Assembly (NCBI GenBank): GCA_022605405.1
Contig: JABYQQ010000014.1
Coordinates: 992,001-1,056,000, forward strand
Direction: 5' to 3'
DNA length: 64,000 nucleotides
From: Earliella scabrosa
Lineage: Eukaryota > Basidiomycota > Agaricomycetes > Polyporales > Polyporaceae
A program made the position numbers and the translations under genes. The notes beneath the pieces were generated by a model, which saw nothing but the letters and a program-made list of their open reading frames with translations, did no database searches and was not told the origin of the DNA. Each line of letters starts with the position of its first letter. Within the stretch, counting starts at the first letter, position 1. Below, in pieces: positions 43,277-53,757 of this stretch.

Positions 43277-45060
43277 TCAAAAACCGAAGTATTCATCGAA
43301 CGACTCCTCCGAGTCCGACTCGTCTTCCTCCGTCTCATGATTCTCCGACGCAGAAAGCTCCCCCATCCTGAACAACAGAGGGAGACGGGACGCGTCAACC
43401 CCAATAGAGCTCCACAGGCACTCCAGATCAGCGTCCGCCGCGCTCCTGAACTCGACGTTGTAGAATGGCCTGTCGTCCCCACGCAACGCGAGACCGTCGC
43501 CACAGCCGAAGTCAATAAGACGCCAGCTCGGATCATCAAAGGAGCGCTGCGAGGGCGGGACGGTCAAGGGCCCGGGTTGCACGAGGATCTTGTCGGCCGT
43601 CGGGGCCGAGTGGACGAACCCGGCGTCGTGGAAGAGAATGGTGAGAAGGGTGCAGAACATCCTGAAGGACATAAGACACGAATTGTCAGAGCGCTGTTCA
43701 GTCAGAGGTCAGAGACGGCGTTGCACGAAAGACGTACTTGTGCACATGCTTCAACTCAGACGGCACGGCTGGAGTGCCACAGTCCTCCATGAGCAGCATC
43801 GGTGTGGGCCAATGCGAGACATCGTGCTCGCCCTCCGCGTCGCAGTCGTTATGGTTGAAGTCGTCAGCCTCGGAGTCGACGACGGGAATGTAGTACCCGT
43901 AGTACTTGGGCACCGACGGCGGCAACTCGAGCTTCTCGAGATCCTCGATGGTCAGTTTCGTCCGCGCCGAACCGTCCTTCTGAGCCTCAGGCTGCGCCTT
44001 GCGCTTGGAAGCCTTCTTGAGCAGAGCCTGCCACATCTTCTTAATCGGCGCCGACTTAGACTTCGTCTTCGTCTTGCCCGAGTCCTGCTTCTCAGCAGCC
44101 GCAGCGGCGGCATCCGCGCGCCAACCGTCGACATTCGCGCGGCGCTTCTCGTTCGCCTCGTAGTCCTCGAACAGAATCGGGCGCACGTGCTCCGGCACCC
44201 TCGACACAAACGTGTTCATCAAGTCCGGGGGGAACGCCCCGTACATCCTCGCCTCGTGGTGAATCTGGTAGTGCGCGCCGCACACGGGAGCCGGCATCTT
44301 CACGACGACGCGCGAGCGCCCCGCGACGCCAGGCATGTCGATGGGCGCGGCGAACACGGCGGAGTTGCCGCCCTGCGCGACGAGGTTGTCCGCAGAGAGA
44401 TGGAGCGTCGCGATGCGGCGCGGGGGGTTGTGCTCGTCGATCGGGCGGAAGGGGGCGGAGTATTGGACCTGTCCTTGCACCTCGGGGCTGACGCGGACGT
44501 AGCGGATTGGGACAGCCGAATCGACGGTGTTCGAGGAGAGGCTGCTGGGGTCGTAAACGTGGATTTCATCAGGGAGCTCGTCTTGCGGGATGTAGACGTC
44601 CAGGGCTGGCAAACCAGCGACCGAATAGGCGCTGTCCTGGTTAGGCATGGGACCGGAGTTGAGGGCAATGGTCTGGGTGACGACGAGGCGGCGGGGGAAA
44701 AGAGAAGCGTTAATAATGCACAGACTCAACTTTTGAGAGGAGGGAAGGGCAGAAACTTACCGCATGGTTGCCCTCAATGACTTCAATGACGGTCTGGCTC
44801 AAGCCTGGAGGAGAAGCTACAGTTGCTGGAGTGTTGCTCGAGCTTGAGCCGTAACCGTCGGTCGACGGAGACGCAGGAGAAAGGGGAGAGAGCTTGTCGA
44901 GACTGAGAGAAATGTTGGTCGAGATCTTGGAGAGAGGAAGGGAGATTGGTTGGAGCTGGGGCTCCCTAACCATCGGGCTCTTGGTGGAGTCCAATGAACT
45001 AGGGGCGAGCACGGGAGAGGGCGGGGGAACGGGAGGGAAGTATGAGCCAGCGTCAGACAT
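43277..45060 (-). CDS. Kinase-fold protein F, diverged member
   Basis: Exons 45060-44761, 44672-43738 and 43661-43277 give 539 residues. The first exon codes a Pro/Ser-rich disordered head (MSDAGSYFPPVPPPSPV). Then come LPALDVYIPQDELPDEIHVYD, the loop VAQGGNSAVFAAPI, VVVKMP with the beta3 Lys, HHEARMYGAFP with the alphaC Glu, a long Lys-rich insert (about 45 residues rich in K, S and A), PKYYGYYIP, MLLMEDCGTPAVP, and a third exon with FVHSAPTADKILVQPGPL and WRLIDFGCG. The loop has neither catalytic Asp nor the usual Asn. It ends in a very acidic tail (EDESDSEESFDEYFGF). The extra first intron is unique in the family. A start at 45288 is possible, adding 76 residues. Confidence 0.75.
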
Positions 45061-45818
45061 AGCGGACAGCCCGAGGACGCTTTGTGGTTTCCGCACGAGG
45101 ATATGTTTGAAGGAGATGGTTGGGAAAACAGAGGCGCCCGCCCGCGCCTCGGTTTTGACCCCGCCATAAGCGACTTTTGACGCCTTCGGGCGCATGCAGC
45201 CGTCGTCGCTGTCGGTGCCGCAGTCGGGATACCCCGAAGATTGGGTAGCAACCAGCGCAACTGTGGAGAACAGGGGCGGCGACGTCAAGGGTGCTGTCCG
45301 AACCGAAGGGTGTCTCTCGGTTGGGCCGCTATCCCGCCTGCACAGATGTTCGAGATTATGAATGAGTTGGCTAGCTGTCCTCCAAGAGCGGAATGGATGT
45401 GCAATATGTCTTGATGACCGATGATGAGGGCTTGCCTGTAAGGAAGACTAACTTAGTGCAAACACCATGTGTCAGGTTCACAGCGCGGTACGACTGGGAA
45501 CTTGGGAAAGGGGAACACCTCCCAGGTGAAAATCAACGGATTGATATAAGGGCTTGTAAAGTTGGGACTTAGGGATCAGCGATCATGGGTCTGATGTAGT
45601 TCCCCACACCCTCGCACTGAGGATGTCGCTGATTACTGATCGCCAGGGTGAGGCACGAAACACCTTCGACAGCTGTCACGGCAAACCAACCTAGCCTTTC
45701 AGCATTGTTAAACCCGGACGTAACGGTGCTCACGGATTCGGTCAATCACATACAGCTAGCCTTCGTTGCTAGATGCAGCCGAATGCACATGCATCGAAGA
45801 AAGGTAAAGCCTCGGACA
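45061..45818. other. Promoter side of gene F, no gene seen
   Basis: Open upstream frame of gene F to 45288, then about 500 bases without any supported coding sequence. Confidence 0.35.
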
Positions 45819-46526
45819 TCACACCTGCCAGAAGCACGGACGTAATGAGCTCATACGGCCTCTGCAGATCAAACGCAGATCAAGACCACACTCACCCCAC
45901 CCGACCCACCCCAGAGGATCTGCGACAAATCCCCTCACGACCAACTGGTACTCACGACTGCGCTGTGCTTCCAACAGTAGGAGCATGGCTCGCACCGCAG
46001 GAATGGGAGATCGAAAGATGAATTCTACTGGTACGTAAGGTAAGGATGGGGTGGTGATAAATAGAATAGCGGAGAAGCCGAGGACTTCACGCGCCGCCGG
46101 CAAGAAGTCAACAACTACGTCCGAGCTCGAAGGGTGTAAAAGGGTTGAGTCTAAGCAAGTGACTCGCCGAGAAAGTCCGTAAGGCCATAAGTAGATCGGA
46201 AGTCCGATAAGACGAGGGAGGCGATTGCGGGGGATGATACAATGGTCGGGATAACAACGGATACATGGGCAATACACAGTTGAAGAGCTGGCGTCGTCGA
46301 GAGTCGTGGAAACGGTCACACGAAAGATTCGGCGAGTCGTGATCGAGGCATGGGGGGTCGAGGCATCCCCGGGATACGTCGTGACAGTCTCGTGGGTCGT
46401 CGTGTCTGTGGGCCGAAACAACGGTGAGCGAACGTTCGTTGAGCTCGACGGAGGAAAACAAGCAAGACGGCAAAGAAGGGCACGGTCGCTCGGAGCAAGT
46501 GCGCCCAAAATGGCTTGGATAAGCAC
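45819..46526 (-). CDS. Hypothetical ORF of 235 codons
   Basis: An uninterrupted minus-strand frame starting MLIQAILGALAPSDRALL. It is Ser/Thr/Pro-rich at first, then has hydrophobic patches (LPRLIGLPIYLWPYGL, VLGFSAILFITTPSLPY). No family recognised and no splice sites needed. Length makes it notable, but in GC-rich DNA long non-coding frames are common. Confidence 0.25.
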   Translation of the reverse strand: MLIQAILGALAPSDRALLCRLACFPPSSSTNVRSPLFRPTDTTTHETVTTYPGDASTPHASITTRRIFRVTVSTTLDDASSSTVYCPCIRCYPDHCIIPRNRLPRLIGLPIYLWPYGLSRRVTCLDSTLLHPSSSDVVVDFLPAAREVLGFSAILFITTPSLPYVPVEFIFRSPIPAVRAMLLLLEAQRSREYQLVVRGFVADPLGWVGWGECGLDLRLICRGRMSSLRPCFWQV

Positions 46527-46711
46527 CGATAATAGTGCGATATGACAATGTCTATCAGCACGTCAATCTCATGTAAGCAAGGTCTGTTATCTGGAGAAGC
46601 TCCAGGCTGGGCCGGGCATTACAAGCAGATGCCAGACCGGTTCCTCGAGCTTACTCGCCGTGCTTTAGCCGTCCTGCAGACGCGCACCGATCACAGGACC
46701 AGAGGAGACAC

Positions 46712-47143
46712 CTACGTGGCGCGACATGATGAGCTTCGCCATAGACATGGGTGCCCGTGAATCGTAGGTTTGTGTGACTGGGCGGGAATGAGACGGCGAG
46801 GGCGAGGGAGACGGAGCGAACACGTACCAAAGCGCGAACGGCCGACTTGCCAGTCCATTCTTGTGAGTTCGGTGCCCCCAACATAGCCTTTCTGCTCCTC
46901 CTGGTCGTCCTCGCCGATGAGGGTGTCTATTGAGAAGGAGACGGGGAGGCCGCTCCAATTCCAGAGTGGGTGCTTGCCGGAAGTGATGCTCATGTCTGGA
47001 GCCGGGGCGTCGACCCCTGGCTCAACTCGGTGCGCGATGCGGTGGAGAGAGCCAGAGCCGACACAGACGACGGCGAGTACGGAGGTGAGGAAGGAGAAGA
47101 CGGAGAGGAGCTGGAGCACGGAGAGCGAGAGGAAATCGCTCAT
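46712..47143 (-). CDS. Hypothetical protein with N-terminal membrane segment
   Basis: Frame starting MSDFLSLSVLQLLSVFSFLTSVLAVVCVG, which is a likely signal anchor or signal peptide. It continues HPLWNWSGLPVSFSIDTLIGEDDQEEQKGYVGGTELTRMDWQVGRSRFG and meets a good donor (gtacgt, near 46830), so the true end probably lies in a later exon. The acidic and tryptophan-containing segment looks genuinely coding. No family recognised. It lies back to back with HET gene 2 (divergent, about 640 bases apart). Confidence 0.35.
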   Translation of the reverse strand: MSDFLSLSVLQLLSVFSFLTSVLAVVCVGSGSLHRIAHRVEPGVDAPAPDMSITSGKHPLWNWSGLPVSFSIDTLIGEDDQEEQKGYVGGTELTRMDWQVGRSRFGTCSLRLPRPRRLIPAQSHKPTIHGHPCLWRSSSCRAT

Positions 47144-47786
47144 GGTCGATAGCCGTGGACGGGTTGATACCGGGGTGGCCTGCGTCGACGTCGGCTGGAC
47201 GGTGCTTGCAGCACTGGCGGACGCGGCGGATGATGAGCTCGGCAGCTGACGCGGTGGTCGTAGCGGGAGGAGCAGCAGCGACGACGACGGGCAGAGGTGG
47301 GAGCTGAGAGGAGTCTGTCTCCCACCAGCGGTTGCTATCTGCCCTCCCTCGGCAACGCCCGTCAGTCTGACTCTCATCGCCTTCGTTGCTCTCCCTGCTG
47401 TCGCCATCGTTGTCTTCGTCTTGGTCGTTGATGTTCACGCCGTCTACGCCGTCGGTCTTGCTCTGGTCGTCGTCGTGGTCTGTGCTGCTGCTGAATATGA
47501 AAACGGGCGGGCAACATGCCCCTTTCACCAACCCCGCCGACCCCTCAAGTTCAAGCCTCGCGTGTACATCCCGCAGCTCCTTTCTGGCATACGTGCGTTC
47601 TTCATATACATCCCTTTGTGAACCTCATGTCGCGGGAAACAGATACGCTCTGTGTCTATATTCATATGTCCAGAATGCGCTCGGTTTGGCTCTGCGCGAT
47701 GGTCAGAACTGACGCGCACCAGGATTGTTGCTGCGCGCATCCTGTCGTAGCAGGCGTGGGGTCATCGAATGCCTTGAGGCGAAGGC
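47144..47786. other. Divergent promoter region before HET gene 2
   Basis: About 640 bases between a minus-strand hypothetical gene and HET gene 2. Low-complexity GAC/GTC-like triplet repeats near 47390-47480 give long but meaningless acidic or basic frames on both strands. Confidence 0.4.
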
Positions 47787-50025
47787 ATGACGACTACATA
47801 TCGTCGCCGCACTGAGAACAGGCCTTCGGTCGCACCCAGCTCGTTGAGAATGTGTTTGAAACATATTCTCGCTTTCCTCTTCCCTCAGAGCATGCCCGAT
47901 GGTGATCAAGACCACCACTCCAGTCCAGCCCCTCTCATCGACGGCACAATCGAAGCTCCTGCAGCAAGCCGAACCTTGAGTCCTTCCGAACTCGTAGAAG
48001 AGCAAGTTCTATGTCCTCAGTGTCAATATGCCGTCGTCAATTGTCCTCCGCTTCAGAGCGATCAATACCCTACCCGCGGCTCGTCGATGTCCAAGTTCCG
48101 TCATTACTTTGATTTCCAGTCACTCGAGGCATCGGCAGCGGTGTATCCAGCATCGTCCGCCCTTCCATGCCATCTCTGTTCTCTCATTCTGGGGAGGATC
48201 CGCCTGGCCGAACAGCAGCAGCGTGTCGTCATCCCCTCTAGGCCAGTCAACGTTGCTTTCACAGTGTCGCGCTCAGGCGGGGTTACGCTGGACATCGACA
48301 TCGGAGAGATCAGCAACCGACGAGAGATCGGCGAGCTCGTTCTTCTTCCGGCTGACGAAGCGGACATATCATCTCTCTCGCCCCCCGCCGAAGCACGCTT
48401 CACCTTCTCTTCCAGAGACAGTGCTCACATCCCCAGAAACGCCCAAATCGCCAAGTCACTCTCATCTGAGGCAACCTTCTCTCTAGCCCGGGAGTGGTTG
48501 GCACAATGTCTCGAGAACCACCCTCGATGCACTCAGGCTGCGCGACTAGCGGTTGGCCGTCCCCTCCGGTTGGTCGACGTTGGAGACAATCACGGTACCG
48601 ACCCGAAGATCGTGATCATGGATCCGTCCGAGCCATCACCGGTATATCTCACACTTAGCCATTGCTGGGGTGGCGCGACCATCCTCCGGCTCCTCCTAGA
48701 GAACGTCGATACGTTGACCAAAGGGATACCTATGGGCGACCTGCCAAAGACGTTCCGGGACGCGGTCATCATCACTCGACGATTGGGGTGAGTCCACTCT
48801 TCGCAACATCAGGAAGCGCACCATTCACGTATAACCCAGATACCGATACATCTGGATCGACTCGCTCTGCATCATTCAAGACTCCCCGTCGGACTGGCGC
48901 ACGAACGCAGCCGTCATGGGCGAGATCTACGCCGGATCCGCATGCACCGTCGCCGCGCTCACTGCACGCAACGCGCACGACGGCGGGTGCTTCTTCGACC
49001 ACGCCCGCAACCCCCTCTTCTTCTGTTCGTGCCGCCTCTCGCCTCACTGGACAGTTGACGGGAACACGCCCGTCGGAACGGACCTGAGGCTGCCCCCGCC
49101 CTCGCTTGGGCCGCTCCCGTTGCACACACGCGCGTGGGTAGTACAGGAACGTCTGCTCGCGCCGCGGACGCTCTACTACGGCTCCACCGGGCTCGCGTGG
49201 GAGTGTGTGGAGTGCTCGGCGACGGAGAGCGTGCCGGGCGGAGAGGTGTCGAGGTTCTCGCCCAAGGCGTCCTTCTTCGAGATCATGCACCAGCTCCCCG
49301 CGGACAGGGCGGACCAGGCGGAGTTCGAGGAGAAGGTGTACGACCTCTGGACAGACGTTCAGATTGCGTACAGCCGCTGTCTCCTGACGCGCTTCGAGGA
49401 CCGACTGGTGGCCATCTCGGGAGTGATCAAGCGCATCGAGGCTGCCGTGGGCTGGCGGAGCATGTGGGGGATTTGGAGGGAACGCGTTCTTGTCGACCTG
49501 CTGTGGTTTGTTGAGGAGCCGAGTGTGAGACCGGCCACGCCGGAGTATCTTGCTCCGTCGTGGTCTTGGGCCGGCCTCGCAGGTCGGGTTACGATGGCAG
49601 TAGGGCGTGGGGGAAGGGGATGCCAGTGGACTGCTGAGGTCGTCGACGATGGGACGCTGCAAGACGGTCGCGGGTACTTGCAGATTCGAGCCATGGCCAA
49701 GTCAGTGACTCTCACTCCTCAAGGGAAGCTCAATCCAGGGGTCGGACGCTTAGCACCTAGTTGGGAGGAGGTCGACTGGGAGCCGGATGAGAGCTTGGCA
49801 GCAGACGATGCGGGGCGCGAGTTGAGATGCATCTCGATTGCTAGGATCCCGGACTACTTAGGACCAGATACACCAGCCTTCGAGATTGGGATCGTTGTCC
49901 GTGATGTTGACGGAGGCGGCGGCGGGCAGTGGGCGAGGATGGGACTGTTTAGACAGCTCAGAGATGGAGACCTATCCCTTTTCCCGGAAGAGTTGGACGA
50001 TGTTGCACCGCTCACTCTTGTCTGA
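47787..50025 (+). CDS. HET-domain protein 2
   Basis: Exons 47787-48787 and 48840-50025 give 728 residues. A ~285-residue N-terminal region includes CPQCQYAVVN and LPCHLCSLILGRIR, cysteine pairs typical of basidiomycete HET proteins. The HET domain follows: [79 protein letters not shown] and PLHTRAWVVQERLLAPRTLYYG. The C-terminal part has RLVAISGVIKRIE and YLAPSWSWAG, the usual post-HET blocks. All signature motifs are intact. Alternative starts at 47850 and 47892 are possible. Lies between kinase-fold genes F and G. Confidence 0.9.
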
Positions 50026-50746
50026 TCTTAGGTCGAATGTATACATACGGTAACATACCTGGAGGCTGCACAGTGCACTTGCCGCTTGTCGCCTCCCTCC
50101 CCCGGCCCGCCGGGCCGAGGCTGCCCACGTAGCGTTGACTGCTGAGATTCGTCTCTCCACAATAAGTATTGCATACGACAGGCTGAGTTGCATCTCCGTT
50201 TCCCTCGAAGTCTATGCTTCGCCCTCGCTATAACACAGTGGTCTCGGACTTTTGCACGAGGCTAGCTGCACGATCTGCTCTCTCAACATCGTCAATTATG
50301 TTATCAAGTCGCGACGTTGACGACAGCCTACGACCTCCTCGAATCTATCGCTCGCAGACACCTCAATGACCCTGGACTCCCACATGAAGTCGTACATCCG
50401 ACATTTGCTTGCTGATGGTACTTGACGATTGCTGGCTCGGAAGGTCGTTTGGACGATGGAAGGACATCTTACGGGATCCAAAGCAAAGTGAACACTCAGT
50501 ACGTGACCGTTCCAAGAAGCCCCATCGGACCTACTGTTCCTTATCCTTGTCCGCCAGCCACGAGCGGATGACAAGTCCACGCCCGCGCGATCTTTGGTGA
50601 CCAGCTACATTCATGATTGCACAGTGCGCATGGGCCCTCCTTGTCAAAGCGCTTTGCCAGCATAAGAACGACCGTTCGAGTGGCACCAGCAATGGTTGCT
50701 TCTGCACTTCCTCGCACGTCGTCGCCACTTGCAAGCTCACATCATC
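50026..50746. other. Spacer between HET gene 2 and gene G
   Basis: About 720 bases, no supported gene. It holds the 3' UTR of HET gene 2 and the promoter of G. Confidence 0.4.
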
Positions 50747-51391
50747 ATGACTTCTATCTCCCGCACAACCCCAGCGCCAGTAGATGTGAAGACTCTACCC
50801 CGCTTGACCGCTGCGTTGTCGGACGAAGATCTGCCGGACGACCTACTGGTCTATGACCACCACGGTCTTTCCGGATGCGCCACTCCTATGCCCGTCCACT
50901 ACGCACGATACTACCCTAGCCTTTTCCGAGACTCAAGTGGCTTTCACGGCAAGCGCGGTCGCATGCGCAAACACTTCTCAGCCTCGTTGCGGAACGTCGC
51001 CCACTTGGACCTCAATTCCTCGATTCAGCTTGCGGCCGGTCCGCAGGCCACAGTTTTACGTGCCCCGCTTTCGTTGCCGCATCACGCGGAGGGAGGGAAG
51101 ACGGTGTCCATCGCAGTGAAGGTGGCTCGGGGCGTCTGTGGTGCCCATCAAAGCCTCATGGAAGAAGGGAGTCTTTTCAGCAGCGTGTCGCGGAGTCTGA
51201 CGCACGAGAACGACGGAAATGGAGATCGTATTCCCAACTTCTATGGATGCTACCTGCGTGTGCGCAAGGACGGCTCGATGAAAGCACGAAGCCACGACGA
51301 GGGCTGTGATGCCGAGTGCGAACGCGAGGTGTTCTGGGCGTCGCCCATCCTGCTGATGGAAGAGTGCGAAGAGACGGTCTGTGCGGTCTGA
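50747..51391 (+). CDS. Kinase-fold protein G, N-lobe only (truncated)
   Basis: Single frame of 214 residues: LPRLTAALSDEDLPDDLLVYD, then PMPVHYARYYPSLF, the loop LAAGPQATVLRAPLSLP, VSIAVKVARGVCGAH with the beta3 Lys, a poorly kept alphaC (MEEGSLFSSVSR), IPNFYGCYL and ILLMEECEETVCAV before a stop. In all other members the hinge continues to an AQR/DER-type site with a phase-2 intron and a C-lobe exon. Here the stop comes just before a gtgcgt that looks like the old donor. So the catalytic-loop half is missing from the product. Either a pseudogene or a naturally truncated N-lobe protein. A possible C-lobe relic is listed separately. Confidence 0.65.
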   Translation: MTSISRTTPAPVDVKTLPRLTAALSDEDLPDDLLVYDHHGLSGCATPMPVHYARYYPSLFRDSSGFHGKRGRMRKHFSASLRNVAHLDLNSSIQLAAGPQATVLRAPLSLPHHAEGGKTVSIAVKVARGVCGAHQSLMEEGSLFSSVSRSLTHENDGNGDRIPNFYGCYLRVRKDGSMKARSHDEGCDAECEREVFWASPILLMEECEETVCAV

Positions 51392-51540
51392 CGCGGTGCG
51401 TTCGTTCCGTTGGATTCACTTCGTGGCATGCGTTTATACGTATGGTGGTTTGATAGGGTTCCGGTACCTAGAACACGTTGTAGTATGTGCGTACCCCGGT
51501 TTCTTTGTGGTCATCGGATCTTGACATCCATCGCAGGCGT

Positions 51541-51726
51541 TCCTGTTCCTTCGTCGAATGTAGGCATCTCGGATGGCCCAATTTGGCGGCGATGACTCGG
51601 TGTGCGAGTCCGCTCTACATCAGAAACTCGATCACTTGGTGTTGCGAGGTACTCGCCTTGCTGTCTCTGCGTTCTCCGAGCGGTGGTGATATCGATGGTT
51701 TCAATTCTATGAGCGCTGTGGGATAA
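51541..51726 (+). pseudogene. Possible relic of the gene G C-lobe exon
   Basis: A frame downstream of G reads CASPLYIRNSI and later SPSGGDIDGF. These sit in the same order and at about the spacing of the THGSTYVRNIL and TPSFRLIDFG motifs of gene H. Similarity is weak and found by eye. It may be chance. Confidence 0.25.
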
Positions 51727-51951
51727 TTGACTAGAGGGACGGACAATGGCCTATTGGTACACGGTGCGTCATTCAGGTCAGAGGTCTGTCCGAGGCGAGG
51801 CCGCGCGATCGCCAGACGGTTTACGCGGCTGGACGTTTAGCACAGCCTCCAACCACGACGGACGCGCTCGCGGATGCATTTAAACCTTCAAGCATGATCT
51901 CTGCTCTTACATCCACCTCACCAATCCTTGCTGCCCATCGCGTCGAACGCC

Positions 51952-53701
51952 ATGTCCACAATCACCAAGCTCCCCTCTCCAATACCGATCGACCAGACTC
52001 TCCTTGAGAAGACACCGCATACGCTCACCCCAACCACTCACCCCATCCCACTGGCCAAGGATGGACAGACTAGGCAAGAGGCTGGGGATCTGACGTTCAT
52101 CGTCGACCTCTCTTCTGCATCAGGTACTCGAGGCTCGGCCAAGGTTAAGGACAAGAAGGACATCGCAAATCATGGTGAGCATGGCCTAACCAACACCTCT
52201 ACGAACAACCAAGCGTCCCCAAAACCCCTTCTCCCCCTGAAGACCAAGTCAGGGCCAACTGTCGTACCTGAGTCATGCATGAGCGACTCCGAGTCCGTTT
52301 GCTCGCCCATCGAACCACCTGGTCTGCGCGAGGGTGCGTCGGCTCCATCTGCTCAGCACACCGCGGAGGCTAGCTGCTATACACCTGCCGCAGTGCCCGA
52401 TGTGCACAAAAAGGCTTCCGAAGAGACCGTCGCCGAGCCTTGGGGGGACACGGACGCGGTCTTCGACATTGACACGACCCTCTTCGAGGAAGACCTCAGC
52501 GGCTACTCCCTCACCGATCTCCCCAAGCTCGACACCTTCATCCCGGACGACCTCCTCCCGGACGACCTGCTCGTGCACGACATCGACAATCTCACGGGTG
52601 CTCACACACCCTCCACCCGCCCGACGTCCTCGTCATCGTGTAGTACATCCGACATGCCCGTGCGCTACGTGCGCATCCTCCCCATAACCAAGCGCCCCGC
52701 GGAAGAGAGCGCCGCGGAAGACGCGTTCAGCGGCCGGGACCCGAATGCGCCCCCACGCTCCGCGCACCTGTACCTCAAGAGGAGCAACAGGCTCGGTACC
52801 GGCAACCACAGCTTCGTGTGGCGCGCACCGCTCAGGCTGCGCCTCGACCCCGCGAGCCAGGAGCGCAGCGTCGTGACCGTCGCGGCGAAGACCGCACAAG
52901 GCGAGTGCGGCGCACATTTTATGCTGCACAAGGAGGCACGTGTGTACAACGCGCTCCCGCGCTCGTACATGGAGGACGTCGTACCTTCGCCGCCTGCCGC
53001 CGCTTGTGAGACGACTGAGTGTGCGTCGACGGTCAGTGCAGACGGTGCGAGCAAGGACTCCACAGGAGCCTTGAACCCGCCTCAAGCTGAGTCCGACGCG
53101 CATGCTGCGAACTGCCTCGGGCCGGCGGTACCTCCTTCAGCACCATCGGAGACGACCGCCGCGGCACCTGCAGAGCAGGCATGCGCGCGACCCACGAAGG
53201 CAGAGCCCGCCGTCGTCCCCAAGTTTTACGGGTATTACGCTGCGCTGAGTGCAGACGGCAAGGTGGTATCGCACAGCCATCGCGATTTCGGCTGCGCAGA
53301 GAACGATACCTGCGGCGTGAAGTGGCCCACGCGCATCCTGCTCGTAGAAGAGTGCGGGCAGCCTATCAGCCCGTATCGGCACACGCCGGCACAACGGTGC
53401 GTCCACTGGTTAGTTGGGTAGAACGTGTGGTGCTGACCGGACTCGTTGCAGGGAGGCGTGTCTTGCGCTTGTCAAGCGTCTCCACGCGGTGGGAGTGACG
53501 CATGGTTCGACGTACGTGCGTAACATACTCGCGCAACCGGGGCCTCTCTCTGCGCCCCCTGGGGAGCGCTCCATGAGCACGCCGAGCTTCCGTCTTATTG
53601 ATTTCGGACGTGCGGAGTTTGAGGACGAGGCTAGGTACTACTCATACGAGTGGTACCTTAACGAGGACCTGCGGAGGTCAAGGCGAGAATTGTGTATATG
53701 A
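51952..53701 (+). CDS. Kinase-fold protein H (predicted pseudokinase)
   Basis: Exons 51952-53396 and 53452-53701 give 564 residues. A ~170-residue Ser/Thr/Pro-rich N-terminus replaces the module region. Then LPKLDTFIPDDLLPDDLLVHD, DMPVRYVRILP, the loop LGTGNHSFVWRAPL, VAAKTAQGECGAHFMLHKEARVYNALPR, an Ala-rich insert of ~75 residues, VVPKFYGYY, RILLVEECGQPISP, VTHGSTYVRNILAQPGPL, FRLIDFGRA and the end RSRRELCI. The loop keeps His and Gly but has Ser for the catalytic Asp (HGS instead of HGD), the cleanest single-residue loss in the group. Its Lys, Glu, Asn and DFG are intact. On the opposite strand to A-F. Function unknown. Confidence 0.8.
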
Positions 53702-53757
53702 TGGTTATTAACTGCTGAACCGCATGTTGCTGAACTTTGCATGTATTGATCTCGTAC

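Noticed and set aside
43590..44780. Plus-strand frame of 396 codons
   Set aside because: Antisense to gene F; Arg/Val/Leu-rich translation without motifs.
48772..49662. Minus-strand frame of 296 codons
   Set aside because: Antisense to the HET domain of HET gene 2, which is well supported.
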